A stretch of DNA of 6,468 bases from Clostridia bacterium. GTDB lineage: Bacteria; Bacillota; DULZ01. Each line of letters opens with the position of its first letter. Within the stretch, counting starts at the first letter, position 1. Below the pieces are notes generated by a model. That model saw only the letters and a list, made by a program, of their open reading frames with translations, ran no database searches and had not been told where the DNA came from. Position numbers and translations under genes: made by a program. Positions 1 through 6,341 of the stretch are shown here, piece by piece. The stretch spans positions 1 through 6,468 of the forward strand of contig JAAYOX010000084.1 of NCBI GenBank assembly GCA_012520135.1. Reading direction: 5' to 3'.

Positions 1-2
1 CG

Positions 3-428
3 GGTTTGAGGCTGGGTTACCTGGTGGCGGGAGAACCATTGGCGACGCAATTTGAAAGATTGCTACCCCCTTGGCGGATCAATTCCCTGGCCCAGGCGGC
101 GGGTTTGGTTTCCTTAAGGGACAAGGAACATTTACGCCGTGTTGTAGAGGAAATCAGCCGGGAGAGAGAATATTTAAGTAATAGGCTTAGTCAATTGGGT
201 TTTCGGCCCTTTCCCGGTGCTGCTAATTTCCTGTTGGTCGGCAGCCGTTCTTTAGGCATTACCGGGGAAAAGCTCCAGTCTTTTTTGGGGCCTAGAGGGG
301 TCTTGATCCGGCTTTGCCACAGTTTTTATAACTTGGATGAATATTATTTTCGCATAGCCGTTAGGACCCGAGAGGAAAACGACAGGCTGGTAGGACTATT
401 GGAAGAGGCTGTTAGAGCTGAGCAGTAG
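3..428 (+). CDS. cobD: Threonine-phosphate decarboxylase-like aminotransferase CobD, C-terminal part (5' end outside window)
   Basis: This is the last 141 residues of a class I/II, PLP-dependent aminotransferase-fold protein. The frame is open to the left edge, and the reading GLRLGY at its start matches the segment just after the PLP-binding lysine in this family, so the lysine and the N-terminal ~60% lie outside. TTG at 6 is an internal leucine codon, not a start. CobD decarboxylates L-threonine-O-3-phosphate to (R)-1-amino-2-propanol phosphate, the linker of the cobalamin nucleotide loop. CobD-like signatures are PPWRINSLAQAAG (residues 27-39 from position 3), the AANFLLV segment, and FRIAVRTREENDRL near the end, whose arginine is expected to help bind the substrate acid group. 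HisC (histidinol-phosphate aminotransferase) is the close alternative. The PPW-N-LAQ segment and the cobC-like gene 22 nt downstream favour CobD. Confidence 0.85.
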   Translation, partial: GLRLGYLVAGEPLATQFERLLPPWRINSLAQAAGLVSLRDKEHLRRVVEEISREREYLSNRLSQLGFRPFPGAANFLLVGSRSLGITGEKLQSFLGPRGVLIRLCHSFYNLDEYYFRIAVRTREENDRLVGLLEEAVRAEQ

Positions 429-435
429 CATAGAT

Positions 436-444
436 GGGAGAGGA
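436..444 (+). promoter_or_regulatory. Ribosome binding site of cobC
   Basis: The purine run GGGAGAGGA lies 6 nt before ATG 451, in the short gap after the cobD stop. It fixes the start of the phosphatase gene and fits translation from a shared cobD-cobC message. Confidence 0.75.
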
Positions 445-450
445 TAATTC

Positions 451-1044
451 ATGAGAGTAATCTTGGTTAGACACGGACAGACGGAATGGAATAAAACGGG
501 GAAATTTCAGGGACATAGTGATGTGCCTCTCGATCAAGTGGGGCGGGATCAAGTAGAAGCTACTGCAGCTTATTTGGCCGGGGAAAAGTTGGAGGCTGTT
601 TATGCCAGCGATCTTTCCCGGGCCAAAGATACCGCCAAAGCCATTGCCGCCCATCATGGGCTGGAGCCCGTCTGTGACCGCCGGTTAAGGGAATTAAATA
701 TGGGTCGTTGGGAAGGATTGGACTTTAACACTGTTTATTCCCAATACCGTCAGGAATATGATGCCTGGTACGGCAATGAAGATGGCGTAATTCCCGGAGG
801 CGAAGGAGTAAAAGACGTAGAAAAAAGGGTACTGGCGTTTCTTCGCGAGGTTGCTCCCAAACATGAAGGGACTATTGCCATTGCTACTCACGGCGGGGTG
901 GTTAAAGCAGTACTGGCTTATGCCTTGGGGCCTAAATACCTGTGGGAGCAGAGAGTGGACCATGCTTCCGTCACCATCGTAACATTCGACGGGGAACAGA
1001 TTGAACCGGAAGCAATCAATATCGTTCCCTGGCAGCAACAATAG
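451..1044 (+). CDS. cobC: Histidine phosphatase family protein, probable alpha-ribazole phosphatase CobC
   Basis: A complete 197-residue member of the histidine phosphatase (phosphoglycerate-mutase-like) superfamily, about the usual length for CobC. The catalytic RHG motif is at residues 7-9, with H8 as the expected phosphohistidine. R57 in SDLSRAKDT, E81 in RELNMGRWEG (the likely acid/base) and H147 in ATHGG complete the active site. CobC removes the phosphate of alpha-ribazole-5'-phosphate, or of adenosylcobalamin-5'-phosphate, late in nucleotide-loop assembly. Sequence alone does not separate CobC from other small phosphatases such as GpmB-like or PhoE-like enzymes. The specific name rests on the CobD-like gene 22 nt upstream on the same strand. 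There is no signal peptide, so it should be cytoplasmic. An intrinsic terminator starts 9 nt after the stop, so this is the last gene of its operon. Confidence 0.85.
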   Translation: MRVILVRHGQTEWNKTGKFQGHSDVPLDQVGRDQVEATAAYLAGEKLEAVYASDLSRAKDTAKAIAAHHGLEPVCDRRLRELNMGRWEGLDFNTVYSQYRQEYDAWYGNEDGVIPGGEGVKDVEKRVLAFLREVAPKHEGTIAIATHGGVVKAVLAYALGPKYLWEQRVDHASVTIVTFDGEQIEPEAINIVPWQQQ

Positions 1045-1052
1045 CAAATCTG

Positions 1053-1073
1053 ACCTCCCTCTGGGAGGTTTTT
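1053..1073 (+). terminator. Rho-independent terminator ending the cobD-cobC operon
   Basis: A perfect 7-bp stem, ACCTCCC (1053-1059) with GGGAGGT (1063-1069), has a 3-nt loop and runs into five Ts (1069-1073). It lies 9 nt after the cobC stop, so transcription of the cobalamin genes should end here. The remaining ~125 nt before the next start shows no convincing promoter. Confidence 0.85.
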
Positions 1074-1185
1074 CAGTTTATGCAAAATAGACAGATATCA
1101 GAAAATTACTCTAGGGGGGCAGGAATTTGGTAATATTTGCTGAATTTAACATTTATGAATGAAGGCTCATTTTTCCTTGTTTGAG

Positions 1186-1194
1186 AAAGGAAGG
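1186..1194 (+). promoter_or_regulatory. Ribosome binding site that selects TTG 1201
   Basis: AAAGGAAGG ends 6 nt before TTG 1201, a standard spacing. The upstream in-frame ATG at 1159 has no purine-rich site before it (its upstream sequence is AT-rich). This site is the main evidence that the reductase starts at TTG 1201. Confidence 0.75.
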
Positions 1195-1200
1195 ATTAAA

Positions 1201-3192
1201 TTGCGTCTGTTTGAACCAATCAAAATCGGGACCATGGAATTGAAAAACCGGGTCGTGATGCCGGCCATGCATTTGTCTTACACCTTGGACGGGCAGGTAA
1301 ATGATCGTTTAATCGATTTTTATGTAGAAAGAGCCAAGGGCGGTGCAGGCCTAATTATTGTGGGAGGTTGTTCTATTGATCAGGTAGGAGCCGGGCCCTG
1401 GATGATTAGGCTGGATCATCCACGCTATAAAGATGGACTGAAGCGTTTAACAGAAGCAGTCCAAGCTCATGGAGCAAAGATTGCCGCCCAGTTGTACCAG
1501 GCGGGCCGGTACGCCTATAGTATTTTTACCGGACAGCAGTCGGTAGCTCCTTCGCCGGTTGCTTCCCGGTTAACGGGGGAAACTCCCAAAGAACTGACTA
1601 AGGAAGAAATCCAACAGATTATTGAGAGTTTTGCAAAAGCTGCGCTGCTAGCTAAAGAGGCCGGTTTTGATGCAGTGGAAATTCTGGGTAGTGCCGGCTA
1701 TTTAATTTCCCAATTCCTATCCCCTCTAACCAACCAAAGACAGGACGAGTACGGAGGCAGTTGGGAGAACCGGCTCCGTTTTCCTTTAGCTGTGGTCAGG
1801 GCGGTGAAAGAGGCGGTTGGTCCGGATTATCCGGTGATTGTGCGGGTGGCAGGAAATGATTTTATGCCGGGTAGTAATACAGGGGAGGAAGCCAGGGCTT
1901 TTTGCCGGGAACTGGAGAAAGCCGGCGTTGCAGCTATCAACGTAACCGGCGGCTGGCATGAAACCCATGTACCCCAATTAACTATGAATGTGCCTACAGG
2001 GGCTTTTGTCTACCTGGCTCGTAATATTAAACAAGCCGTGTCAATTCCGGTGATTGCCTGCAACCGGTTAAATGATCCCCAGGCAGCGGAGCAAGTACTG
2101 GCTACGGAACAGGCAGATCTCATCGGTGTAGCCCGGGGTTTCCTGGCCGATGCCGCTTGGGCCGAAAAGGTCAGGCAGGGCCGGTGGAAGGATATTTGCC
2201 CCTGTATCGGTTGTAACCAGGGTTGTTTGGATCAGGTATTCGGCGGCCGCAGTGTAACTTGTATGACTAATCCCCGGGTAGGAAGAGAAGCGGAAACGGA
2301 AATCCTGCCTGCGTCTCAAAAGAAAGAAATCCTGGTTGTCGGGGGAGGTCCCGCAGGAATGACGGCAGCCAGGGTACTGGCTTTGAAAGGTCACCGTGTA
2401 ACTTTATGGGAACAGGGAGAGAGGCTGGGAGGTCAGCTTCACCTGGCTGCCGCCCCGCCGGGAAGACAGGATTTCTTGCGACTGCTAAAATATTTGGAGC
2501 AACAGCTGCTGGATTTGGATGTAAAAGTTTGTTTGGGGAAAAAGGCCACCAAAGAAAATGTAGCTGAGGGGAGTTACCAAGAGGTAATCCTGGCTACCGG
2601 AGCAGTGGAGGGACCTTTTCCGGTAGCCGGTACGGAAGGAATAGAGGTAGTGGGAGCTTGGGATATTCTCAGGGGTAAAGTTACCGCCGGCCGACAAGTA
2701 GTGGTAGTAGGAGGAGGACCTTCCGGGATTGAAACAGCCTTATATTTGGCTTTGGAAAGGGCCGTGAACGCCGAGAACTGGCATTTTCTCAATTGGTACC
2801 AAGGGGAAAAACCGGAAGTAGCCGGACAACTTCTCTATCAAAACCCCAGAGATATTACGCTGGTAGAGATGGACAAAAAAGCAGGTAAAGGCCTTGGTCA
2901 ATCTACCCGCTGGTCCATGCTGGCGGATCTGAAACGACTAGGCATTAAGACCTTGGTAAAGCACAAGGTGGTAGATGTGGGTGCTCAAGGAGTTTTAGTA
3001 GAATCCGGAGGAGATGCACGTTGGCTGCCGGCGCAGACAGTAGTGGTGGCTACGGGAGCATTAGCTAATAATAGCTTGCATCAAGAATTGAAAGCCATGA
3101 ATATCAAATGCCATGTTATTGGAGACGCAGCCGGTCCGCGCAGCGTCCTGGAAGCCGTAAGGGAAGCATTTGACTTGGCAGTAAGTATGTAG
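1201..3192 (+). CDS. FadH/enoate-reductase-type NAD(P)H:flavin oxidoreductase (FMN, [4Fe-4S], FAD)
   Basis: A 663-residue, three-domain reductase of the 2,4-dienoyl-CoA reductase/enoate reductase family; E. coli FadH is a little longer, about 670. The start is TTG 1201: it has a well-placed SD, and the protein then begins LRLFEPIKIG, as the family does. Residues 1 to ~335 form the FMN-binding Old Yellow Enzyme barrel, with Y167 (GSAGYLI) and H253 (GWHE) at the places of the E. coli FadH active-site pair Y166/H252. C335, C338, C342 and C354 (CIGCNQGC, then TC) are the [4Fe-4S] ligands. GGGPAG at 381-386 is the first dinucleotide-fold motif (FAD side) and GGGPSG at 504-509 the second (NAD(P)H side). 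GKGLGQSTRW at 563-572 is a FadH-like signature, and the tail HVIGDAAGP (638-646) is the family's C-terminal flavin-contact region. The enzyme would pass hydride from NAD(P)H through FAD and Fe-S to FMN and reduce an activated C=C bond. The substrate cannot be told: dienoyl-CoA, enoates such as cinnamate, and bile-acid intermediates all occur in relatives. No signal peptide is seen; it should be cytoplasmic and oxygen-sensitive. Confidence 0.92.
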   Translation: MRLFEPIKIGTMELKNRVVMPAMHLSYTLDGQVNDRLIDFYVERAKGGAGLIIVGGCSIDQVGAGPWMIRLDHPRYKDGLKRLTEAVQAHGAKIAAQLYQAGRYAYSIFTGQQSVAPSPVASRLTGETPKELTKEEIQQIIESFAKAALLAKEAGFDAVEILGSAGYLISQFLSPLTNQRQDEYGGSWENRLRFPLAVVRAVKEAVGPDYPVIVRVAGNDFMPGSNTGEEARAFCRELEKAGVAAINVTGGWHETHVPQLTMNVPTGAFVYLARNIKQAVSIPVIACNRLNDPQAAEQVLATEQADLIGVARGFLADAAWAEKVRQGRWKDICPCIGCNQGCLDQVFGGRSVTCMTNPRVGREAETEILPASQKKEILVVGGGPAGMTAARVLALKGHRVTLWEQGERLGGQLHLAAAPPGRQDFLRLLKYLEQQLLDLDVKVCLGKKATKENVAEGSYQEVILATGAVEGPFPVAGTEGIEVVGAWDILRGKVTAGRQVVVVGGGPSGIETALYLALERAVNAENWHFLNWYQGEKPEVAGQLLYQNPRDITLVEMDKKAGKGLGQSTRWSMLADLKRLGIKTLVKHKVVDVGAQGVLVESGGDARWLPAQTVVVATGALANNSLHQELKAMNIKCHVIGDAAGPRSVLEAVREAFDLAVSM

Positions 3193-3194
3193 CA

Positions 3195-3200
3195 GGGAGG
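3195..3200 (+). promoter_or_regulatory. Ribosome binding site of the chemoreceptor gene
   Basis: GGGAGG begins 2 nt after the reductase stop. GTG 3202 sits only 1 nt behind it and is too close. GTG 3211, in the same frame, is 10 nt away and is the better start. The placement suggests translation from the same message as the reductase. Confidence 0.65.
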
Positions 3201-3210
3201 AGTGGTACCG

Positions 3211-4485
3211 GTGGAAAAGCAGGCCAAAACCGTATCTGCTTGGCAGTATATGGGGCGAACTGTTATTTTGGCCGGATTAGGTTCACAGTTGATTGGTATC
3301 GGGGTCATTCTGGGTAACGGTATAACCGGTCGTGCAGTGCTGTATAATTTAGTTGCAATTTTTGTAGGAGGAGCCCTTTTAGGAGCCATCATCGGCGGGG
3401 CCAATTTCCGGCGGTTTGTGGTACCCATGAAGGCCATCATCAATCATGTAGCTTTTATTGCGCAGGGGGATTTAACGGTTCGTCTAAAAGAAACCAATTT
3501 GAGAGCCTTGGGTCCTTTAGGGAAAACCCTGGACGGAATGGTGGAGTCTTGGGAGGAGATTATTAAACAATTGGATGTATTGGCTGAAGAAGTATCCGAA
3601 GCTTCCCGGGAGCTCTATCAAGCGGCGGACCAGAACAGTCAGGCTGCCGGTGAGATTGCTCAAGTGATGCAGCAGGTAGCCGGGAATACAGAGTTCCAAA
3701 TGGAAAGGACTAATGTGGGAGTCAATGCCATGCAGGAAGTGGCTCAAGCTGTCAGCGGCATAACCGGTACTGCTTTGGCAGTTGCCGGTACTTCCGCCAA
3801 AGCTGCTCAAGATGCCCAACAAGGTGAGGTCACCATTAGGGAAGCTGTTTCCCAAATGGGATTAATCGATCAAGTGGCTACCGATACTATTTCCCTAGTG
3901 AAGTTATTAGGCGAACGTTCCCAGGAAATCGGCAGGATTCTGGAAATAATCACCGATATTGCCAGCCAGACCAATTTATTGGCCCTCAATGCGGCTATCG
4001 AGGCCGCCAGAGCCGGAGAAAACGGTCGGGGCTTTGCCGTGGTGGCAGAAGAAGTCAGAAAGCTGGCGGAACAGTCGGAGCAGTCCGCTAAGATGATTTC
4101 CGAGTTAGTAGAGGAGATCCAGGCAGGGGCCGGTCGCTCCATGGAGGCAATGAGCGGCTTTGGAGCTGAGGTAAATAACGGTAGGAAATTGGTAGAAGAA
4201 GCAGGCGGTATTTTTGCCCGGATTTTGGTCTCTTCCCAAGAAGTAGCCGAACAATTGCAGGGTATTAAAAATACGTCAGAGGATGTAATGGGGCAAGTAA
4301 AGGAAATGGCGGCATCAATGGAAAAACTGAGGGACTTGACCAATGAAACCAGCGGTGAAGTTCAGCAGGCCGCCGGTGCTGCCGAGGAGCAATTAGGTTT
4401 TATCGAGGAAGTATCTTCAGCAGCCGGCTCCTTAAGTGAAGTGGCAGAGAGATTAAAACAATCCGTTAAAATGTTTAAGATCTAG
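3211..4485 (+). CDS. Methyl-accepting chemotaxis protein with HAMP domain and no extracytoplasmic sensor domain
   Basis: A 424-residue chemoreceptor, counted from GTG 3211. Two membrane segments lie at about residues 18-36 and 43-64, joined by only a few residues, so the usual extracytoplasmic ligand-binding domain is absent. A HAMP-like linker follows (about 68-119, with PMKAI and IAQGDLTVRL), then a long coiled-coil signalling domain. The conserved hairpin tip runs from about 245 to 291 (DIASQTNLLALNAAIEAARA, then GENGRGFAVVAEEVRKLAEQ), the region that contacts CheW and CheA. The cytoplasmic part is about 305 residues after HAMP, which fits the long 44-heptad class common in Firmicutes. No C-terminal NWETF-type CheR tether is seen. 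The gene begins 18 nt after the reductase stop with no terminator between, so the two are probably co-transcribed. The input signal is unknown; without a periplasmic domain it may sense the membrane, the cell interior or a partner protein. Confidence 0.9.
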   Translation: MEKQAKTVSAWQYMGRTVILAGLGSQLIGIGVILGNGITGRAVLYNLVAIFVGGALLGAIIGGANFRRFVVPMKAIINHVAFIAQGDLTVRLKETNLRALGPLGKTLDGMVESWEEIIKQLDVLAEEVSEASRELYQAADQNSQAAGEIAQVMQQVAGNTEFQMERTNVGVNAMQEVAQAVSGITGTALAVAGTSAKAAQDAQQGEVTIREAVSQMGLIDQVATDTISLVKLLGERSQEIGRILEIITDIASQTNLLALNAAIEAARAGENGRGFAVVAEEVRKLAEQSEQSAKMISELVEEIQAGAGRSMEAMSGFGAEVNNGRKLVEEAGGIFARILVSSQEVAEQLQGIKNTSEDVMGQVKEMAASMEKLRDLTNETSGEVQQAAGAAEEQLGFIEEVSSAAGSLSEVAERLKQSVKMFKI

Positions 4486-4537
4486 TCATCCAGACCTTTG
4501 TGGGCAAAATTGGCATAATCAATTACCAGACAAGGAT

Positions 4538-4566
4538 TGCCAAAGTTACCATATAACTAGTACAAT
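4538..4566 (+). promoter_or_regulatory. Sigma-A-type promoter before the M23 peptidase gene
   Basis: TTGCCA (4538-4543) and TACAAT (4561-4566) each match the -35 and -10 consensus at five of six positions and are 17 bp apart. Transcription would begin near 4573. That leaves only ~6 nt before GTG 4579 but ~33 nt before GTG 4606, which bears on the choice of start. The rest of the gap after the chemoreceptor (4486-4537) shows only a weak 6-bp hairpin. Confidence 0.6.
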
Positions 4567-4578
4567 AAGATAAGGAGA

Positions 4579-6045
4579 GTGAAAAAAGGGAGGAAAAAGA
4601 GGAAAGTGTCGGAAGTCAACGAAACAATCAAGCCCAGATCAAGTACTAGGCAGCGCTCGCCGAGAAAGCGGAAAAGAAGAAATACCAAACAAAAAGATTT
4701 CAACCAAAGACTGCTGTTAGGACTGGCGGGACTACTGATTGTGGTAGTCTTAATCAGTGTCTTTTACAGGCAGTCTTTCTGTTATCATATGATGGTGGGC
4801 GATCAGGTTATCGCTCAAGTTAGTAATAAAAAGGAAGCCGGTCAGCTTTGGAATGAACTGCTCAAAAGCCAAAGCCAAAAACTAGGACAGGAAGTAGTAG
4901 TGGCCGGAGAATTGCGGTTTGAAAAGGTGTCTAAAAAAAGGGCTAATCCCGTTGCCGGTGAAGAACTGAAAAAAGCTATTGAAACCCAAGTAGACTACCT
5001 GACTGAGGCTTATGTGGTCAGAGTTGACGGGGAACCGTTGTTTTCCCTGTTGGACGGGGCAAAGGTAGAGTCTATTTTAGAGGAATACAAGCAGCGGTTT
5101 GAACCGGAATTTGAGGAAGAAGTGAAAGTTCTTTCCATTGGTTTCAAAGAGCAGGTGGAAGTCGGGCCGGAACTGGTCAGTATTGACGAAATCGGTACCG
5201 TGGGAGCCGCCTGGGCCAAGCTGGATACCTTGAAAGTTCCGGATACTGTTCACGAAATCAAAAAAGGGGACAACTTCTGGGATGTGGCTATCAAATACGA
5301 TACTACCCTAGCTGAATTATTACAGCTAAACCCGGAAGCGGTGCCCGAACGGTTGATGCCGGGGGACAAAATCCTGATTAAGCCCGGCACTCCTCAATTA
5401 TCTGTGTTGGTAACTTTAGAAACTACCGTGTTGGAACAGATCCCGGCTCCCACGAAGTACATAGATGATTCTTCCCTTTTGGCCACTGATCGACGGGTAG
5501 TGGACGAGGGTGCTCCAGGAGAAAAAGAAGTCACTTATCAAATTGTGTTGGAAAACGGTTACGAAAGCACCATGGAAGTGCTGGAGGAAGTAATTATTAA
5601 AGAACCGGTGGAGCGGGTTATTAAAAGGGGAACCAGAACCGTTTTAGCCCGGGGAGTGGGCGGCCGGAATTACGGTGTGGTCAGTGCCAGCCGGGTGACC
5701 AGTAATTACGGTTACCGTACCCATCCCATTTATAAGACACGTCGCTTTCATGAAGGTGTCGATTTCGCCGCGCCTGTGGGTAGAAGTGTCCATGCCTATA
5801 GTTCCGGCACGGTTACCTTTGCCGGGAGGACAGGAGCCTTAGGACTGGCCGTTTATATCAACCACGGCAATGGTTTGGAGACCCGTTACGGTCATTTATC
5901 CAAAATCAATGTGAAAAAAGGACAAAAAGTATCCACCGGGGATAAGATTGGAGCTGTAGGCAGTACAGGATTGAGTACCGGTCCTCACTTGCATTTTGAA
6001 GTACGAAAGAACGGAAAAGCCCAAAACCCATGGGACTACATCTAA
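4579..6045 (+). CDS. Membrane-anchored LysM-G5-M23 peptidoglycan endopeptidase
   Basis: A 488-residue cell-wall metallopeptidase, counted from GTG 4579. A very basic cytoplasmic tail (20 Lys/Arg in the first 44 residues) precedes one membrane helix at about 45-63 (LLLGLAGLLIVVVLISVFY). With no cleavage site evident, the rest should face outward as an anchored protein. Residues ~70-211 look like two related ~65-residue repeats. A LysM peptidoglycan-binding domain spans about 224-267 (VHEIKKGDNFWDVA to PGDKILI). A G5-like domain spans about 277-354. The M23 domain fills about 387-485, with Zn ligands H391 and D395 (HEGVD) and H472 (HLHFE); H439 and H470 are the expected catalytic histidines. 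All key residues are present, so it is probably active and cuts peptide cross-links in peptidoglycan. The start is uncertain: at 4579 the AAGGAG site is only 1 nt away, while GTG 4606 has GGGAGG 12 nt before it and fits the predicted transcription start better, giving 479 residues. A role in growth, division or sporulation cannot be separated. Confidence 0.9.
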   Translation: MKKGRKKRKVSEVNETIKPRSSTRQRSPRKRKRRNTKQKDFNQRLLLGLAGLLIVVVLISVFYRQSFCYHMMVGDQVIAQVSNKKEAGQLWNELLKSQSQKLGQEVVVAGELRFEKVSKKRANPVAGEELKKAIETQVDYLTEAYVVRVDGEPLFSLLDGAKVESILEEYKQRFEPEFEEEVKVLSIGFKEQVEVGPELVSIDEIGTVGAAWAKLDTLKVPDTVHEIKKGDNFWDVAIKYDTTLAELLQLNPEAVPERLMPGDKILIKPGTPQLSVLVTLETTVLEQIPAPTKYIDDSSLLATDRRVVDEGAPGEKEVTYQIVLENGYESTMEVLEEVIIKEPVERVIKRGTRTVLARGVGGRNYGVVSASRVTSNYGYRTHPIYKTRRFHEGVDFAAPVGRSVHAYSSGTVTFAGRTGALGLAVYINHGNGLETRYGHLSKINVKKGQKVSTGDKIGAVGSTGLSTGPHLHFEVRKNGKAQNPWDYI

Positions 6046-6073
6046 TAATAAAGCATTGGAGTAGATGGCAGAC

Positions 6074-6189
6074 GGCTAAGGCTGATAATGATTTGCGGAG
6101 TGGGCGTTGGGCCACAGCCGCCGGCAGCTTGCTGCCGGTAACGGCGTAGGCACTCCGCCGTAGCGAAGCAAACATTATCAGCCTTAGCT
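6074..6189. repeat. 116-nt nested palindrome, possible MITE-like repeat or structured RNA
   Basis: The outer arms GCTAAGGCTGATAATG (6075-6090) and CATTATCAGCCTTAGC (6173-6188) pair perfectly over 16 bp, with a G.U pair possible outside them. After one bulged A (6091), TTTGC (6092-6096) pairs with GCAAA (6168-6172). GGAGTG (6097-6102) then pairs with CACTCC (6151-6156), leaving an 11-nt bulge on the right side. At the centre GCCG (6117-6120) pairs with CGGC (6142-6145) and encloses the hairpin CCGGCAGCTTGCTGCCGG (6121-6138), closed by a CUUG tetraloop. No T-run follows, so it is not an intrinsic terminator. It begins 28 nt after the peptidase stop, probably within that gene's 3' UTR. It could be a small non-autonomous mobile element or an RNA structure. 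No clear target-site duplication and no reading frame are seen. Confidence 0.8.
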
Positions 6190-6205
6190 ATTTACCCGCA
6201 AAGGG

Positions 6206-6257
6206 CTAATCAATATTAATCGAAGGGCTGAATTGGCCTACGATTAACACCGATTAG
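6206..6257. repeat. AT-rich 17-bp imperfect palindrome of unknown role
   Basis: CTAATCAATATTAATCG (6206-6222) faces CGATTAACACCGATTAG (6241-6257) across an 18-nt spacer. Fourteen of 17 positions are Watson-Crick pairs. The other three are A.C mismatches on the plus strand but G.U wobbles on the minus strand. AAGGGCT occurs at 6201-6207 and again at 6223-6229, a 22-nt period. It could be a binding site for a dimeric protein, a decayed repeat, or an RNA hairpin of the minus strand. Confidence 0.55.
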
Positions 6258-6275
6258 GATGCCGTGGTTTGTCAA

Positions 6276-6321
6276 AAAGAAGAGCCCAAGGTCAAGTATT
6301 CACTGACCTTGGGCTTTCTTT
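6276..6321. terminator. Bidirectional intrinsic terminator between convergent genes
   Basis: A perfect 12-bp stem, AGCCCAAGGTCA (6283-6294) with TGACCTTGGGCT (6304-6315), has a 9-nt loop. On the plus strand it runs into TTTCTTT (6315-6321). On the minus strand, AAAAGAAG before the stem reads CTTCTTTT after it. It can therefore end the peptidase transcript coming from the left and the minus-strand gene coming from the right. Confidence 0.88.
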
Positions 6322-6341
6322 GTAACATCAAAATTTGTTGA

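Noticed and set aside
1127..1156. Possible promoter TTGGTA with ATTTAT before the reductase
   Set aside because: The matches to consensus are four and three of six, and the -10 is poor. A promoter is expected here after the terminator, but I cannot locate it.
3202..3210. GTG 3202 as the receptor start
   Set aside because: It is only 1 nt from the GGGAGG site; GTG 3211 has workable spacing.
3870..4343. A 157-codon minus-strand open frame
   Set aside because: It is a shadow of the highly conserved receptor signalling domain; its Ser/Ala-rich composition comes from complementary codons.
4510..4543. TTGGCA/TGCCAA inverted repeat after the chemoreceptor gene, as a terminator
   Set aside because: Only 6 bp with a 22-nt loop and no T-run. 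The right arm is better explained as the -35 box of the next promoter.
5906..6175. An 89-codon minus-strand open frame across the peptidase 3' end and the palindrome
   Set aside because: It is antisense to the conserved M23 catalytic region, has no ribosome binding site or family resemblance, and its 5' part is built from one arm of the palindrome.
6074..6189. The palindrome as an integron attC site or as a terminator
   Set aside because: GTTGGGC at 6106-6112 fits the attC core consensus, but it lies on the wrong side and no matching RYYYAAC partner is found. No T-run follows the stem, so it cannot be an intrinsic terminator.
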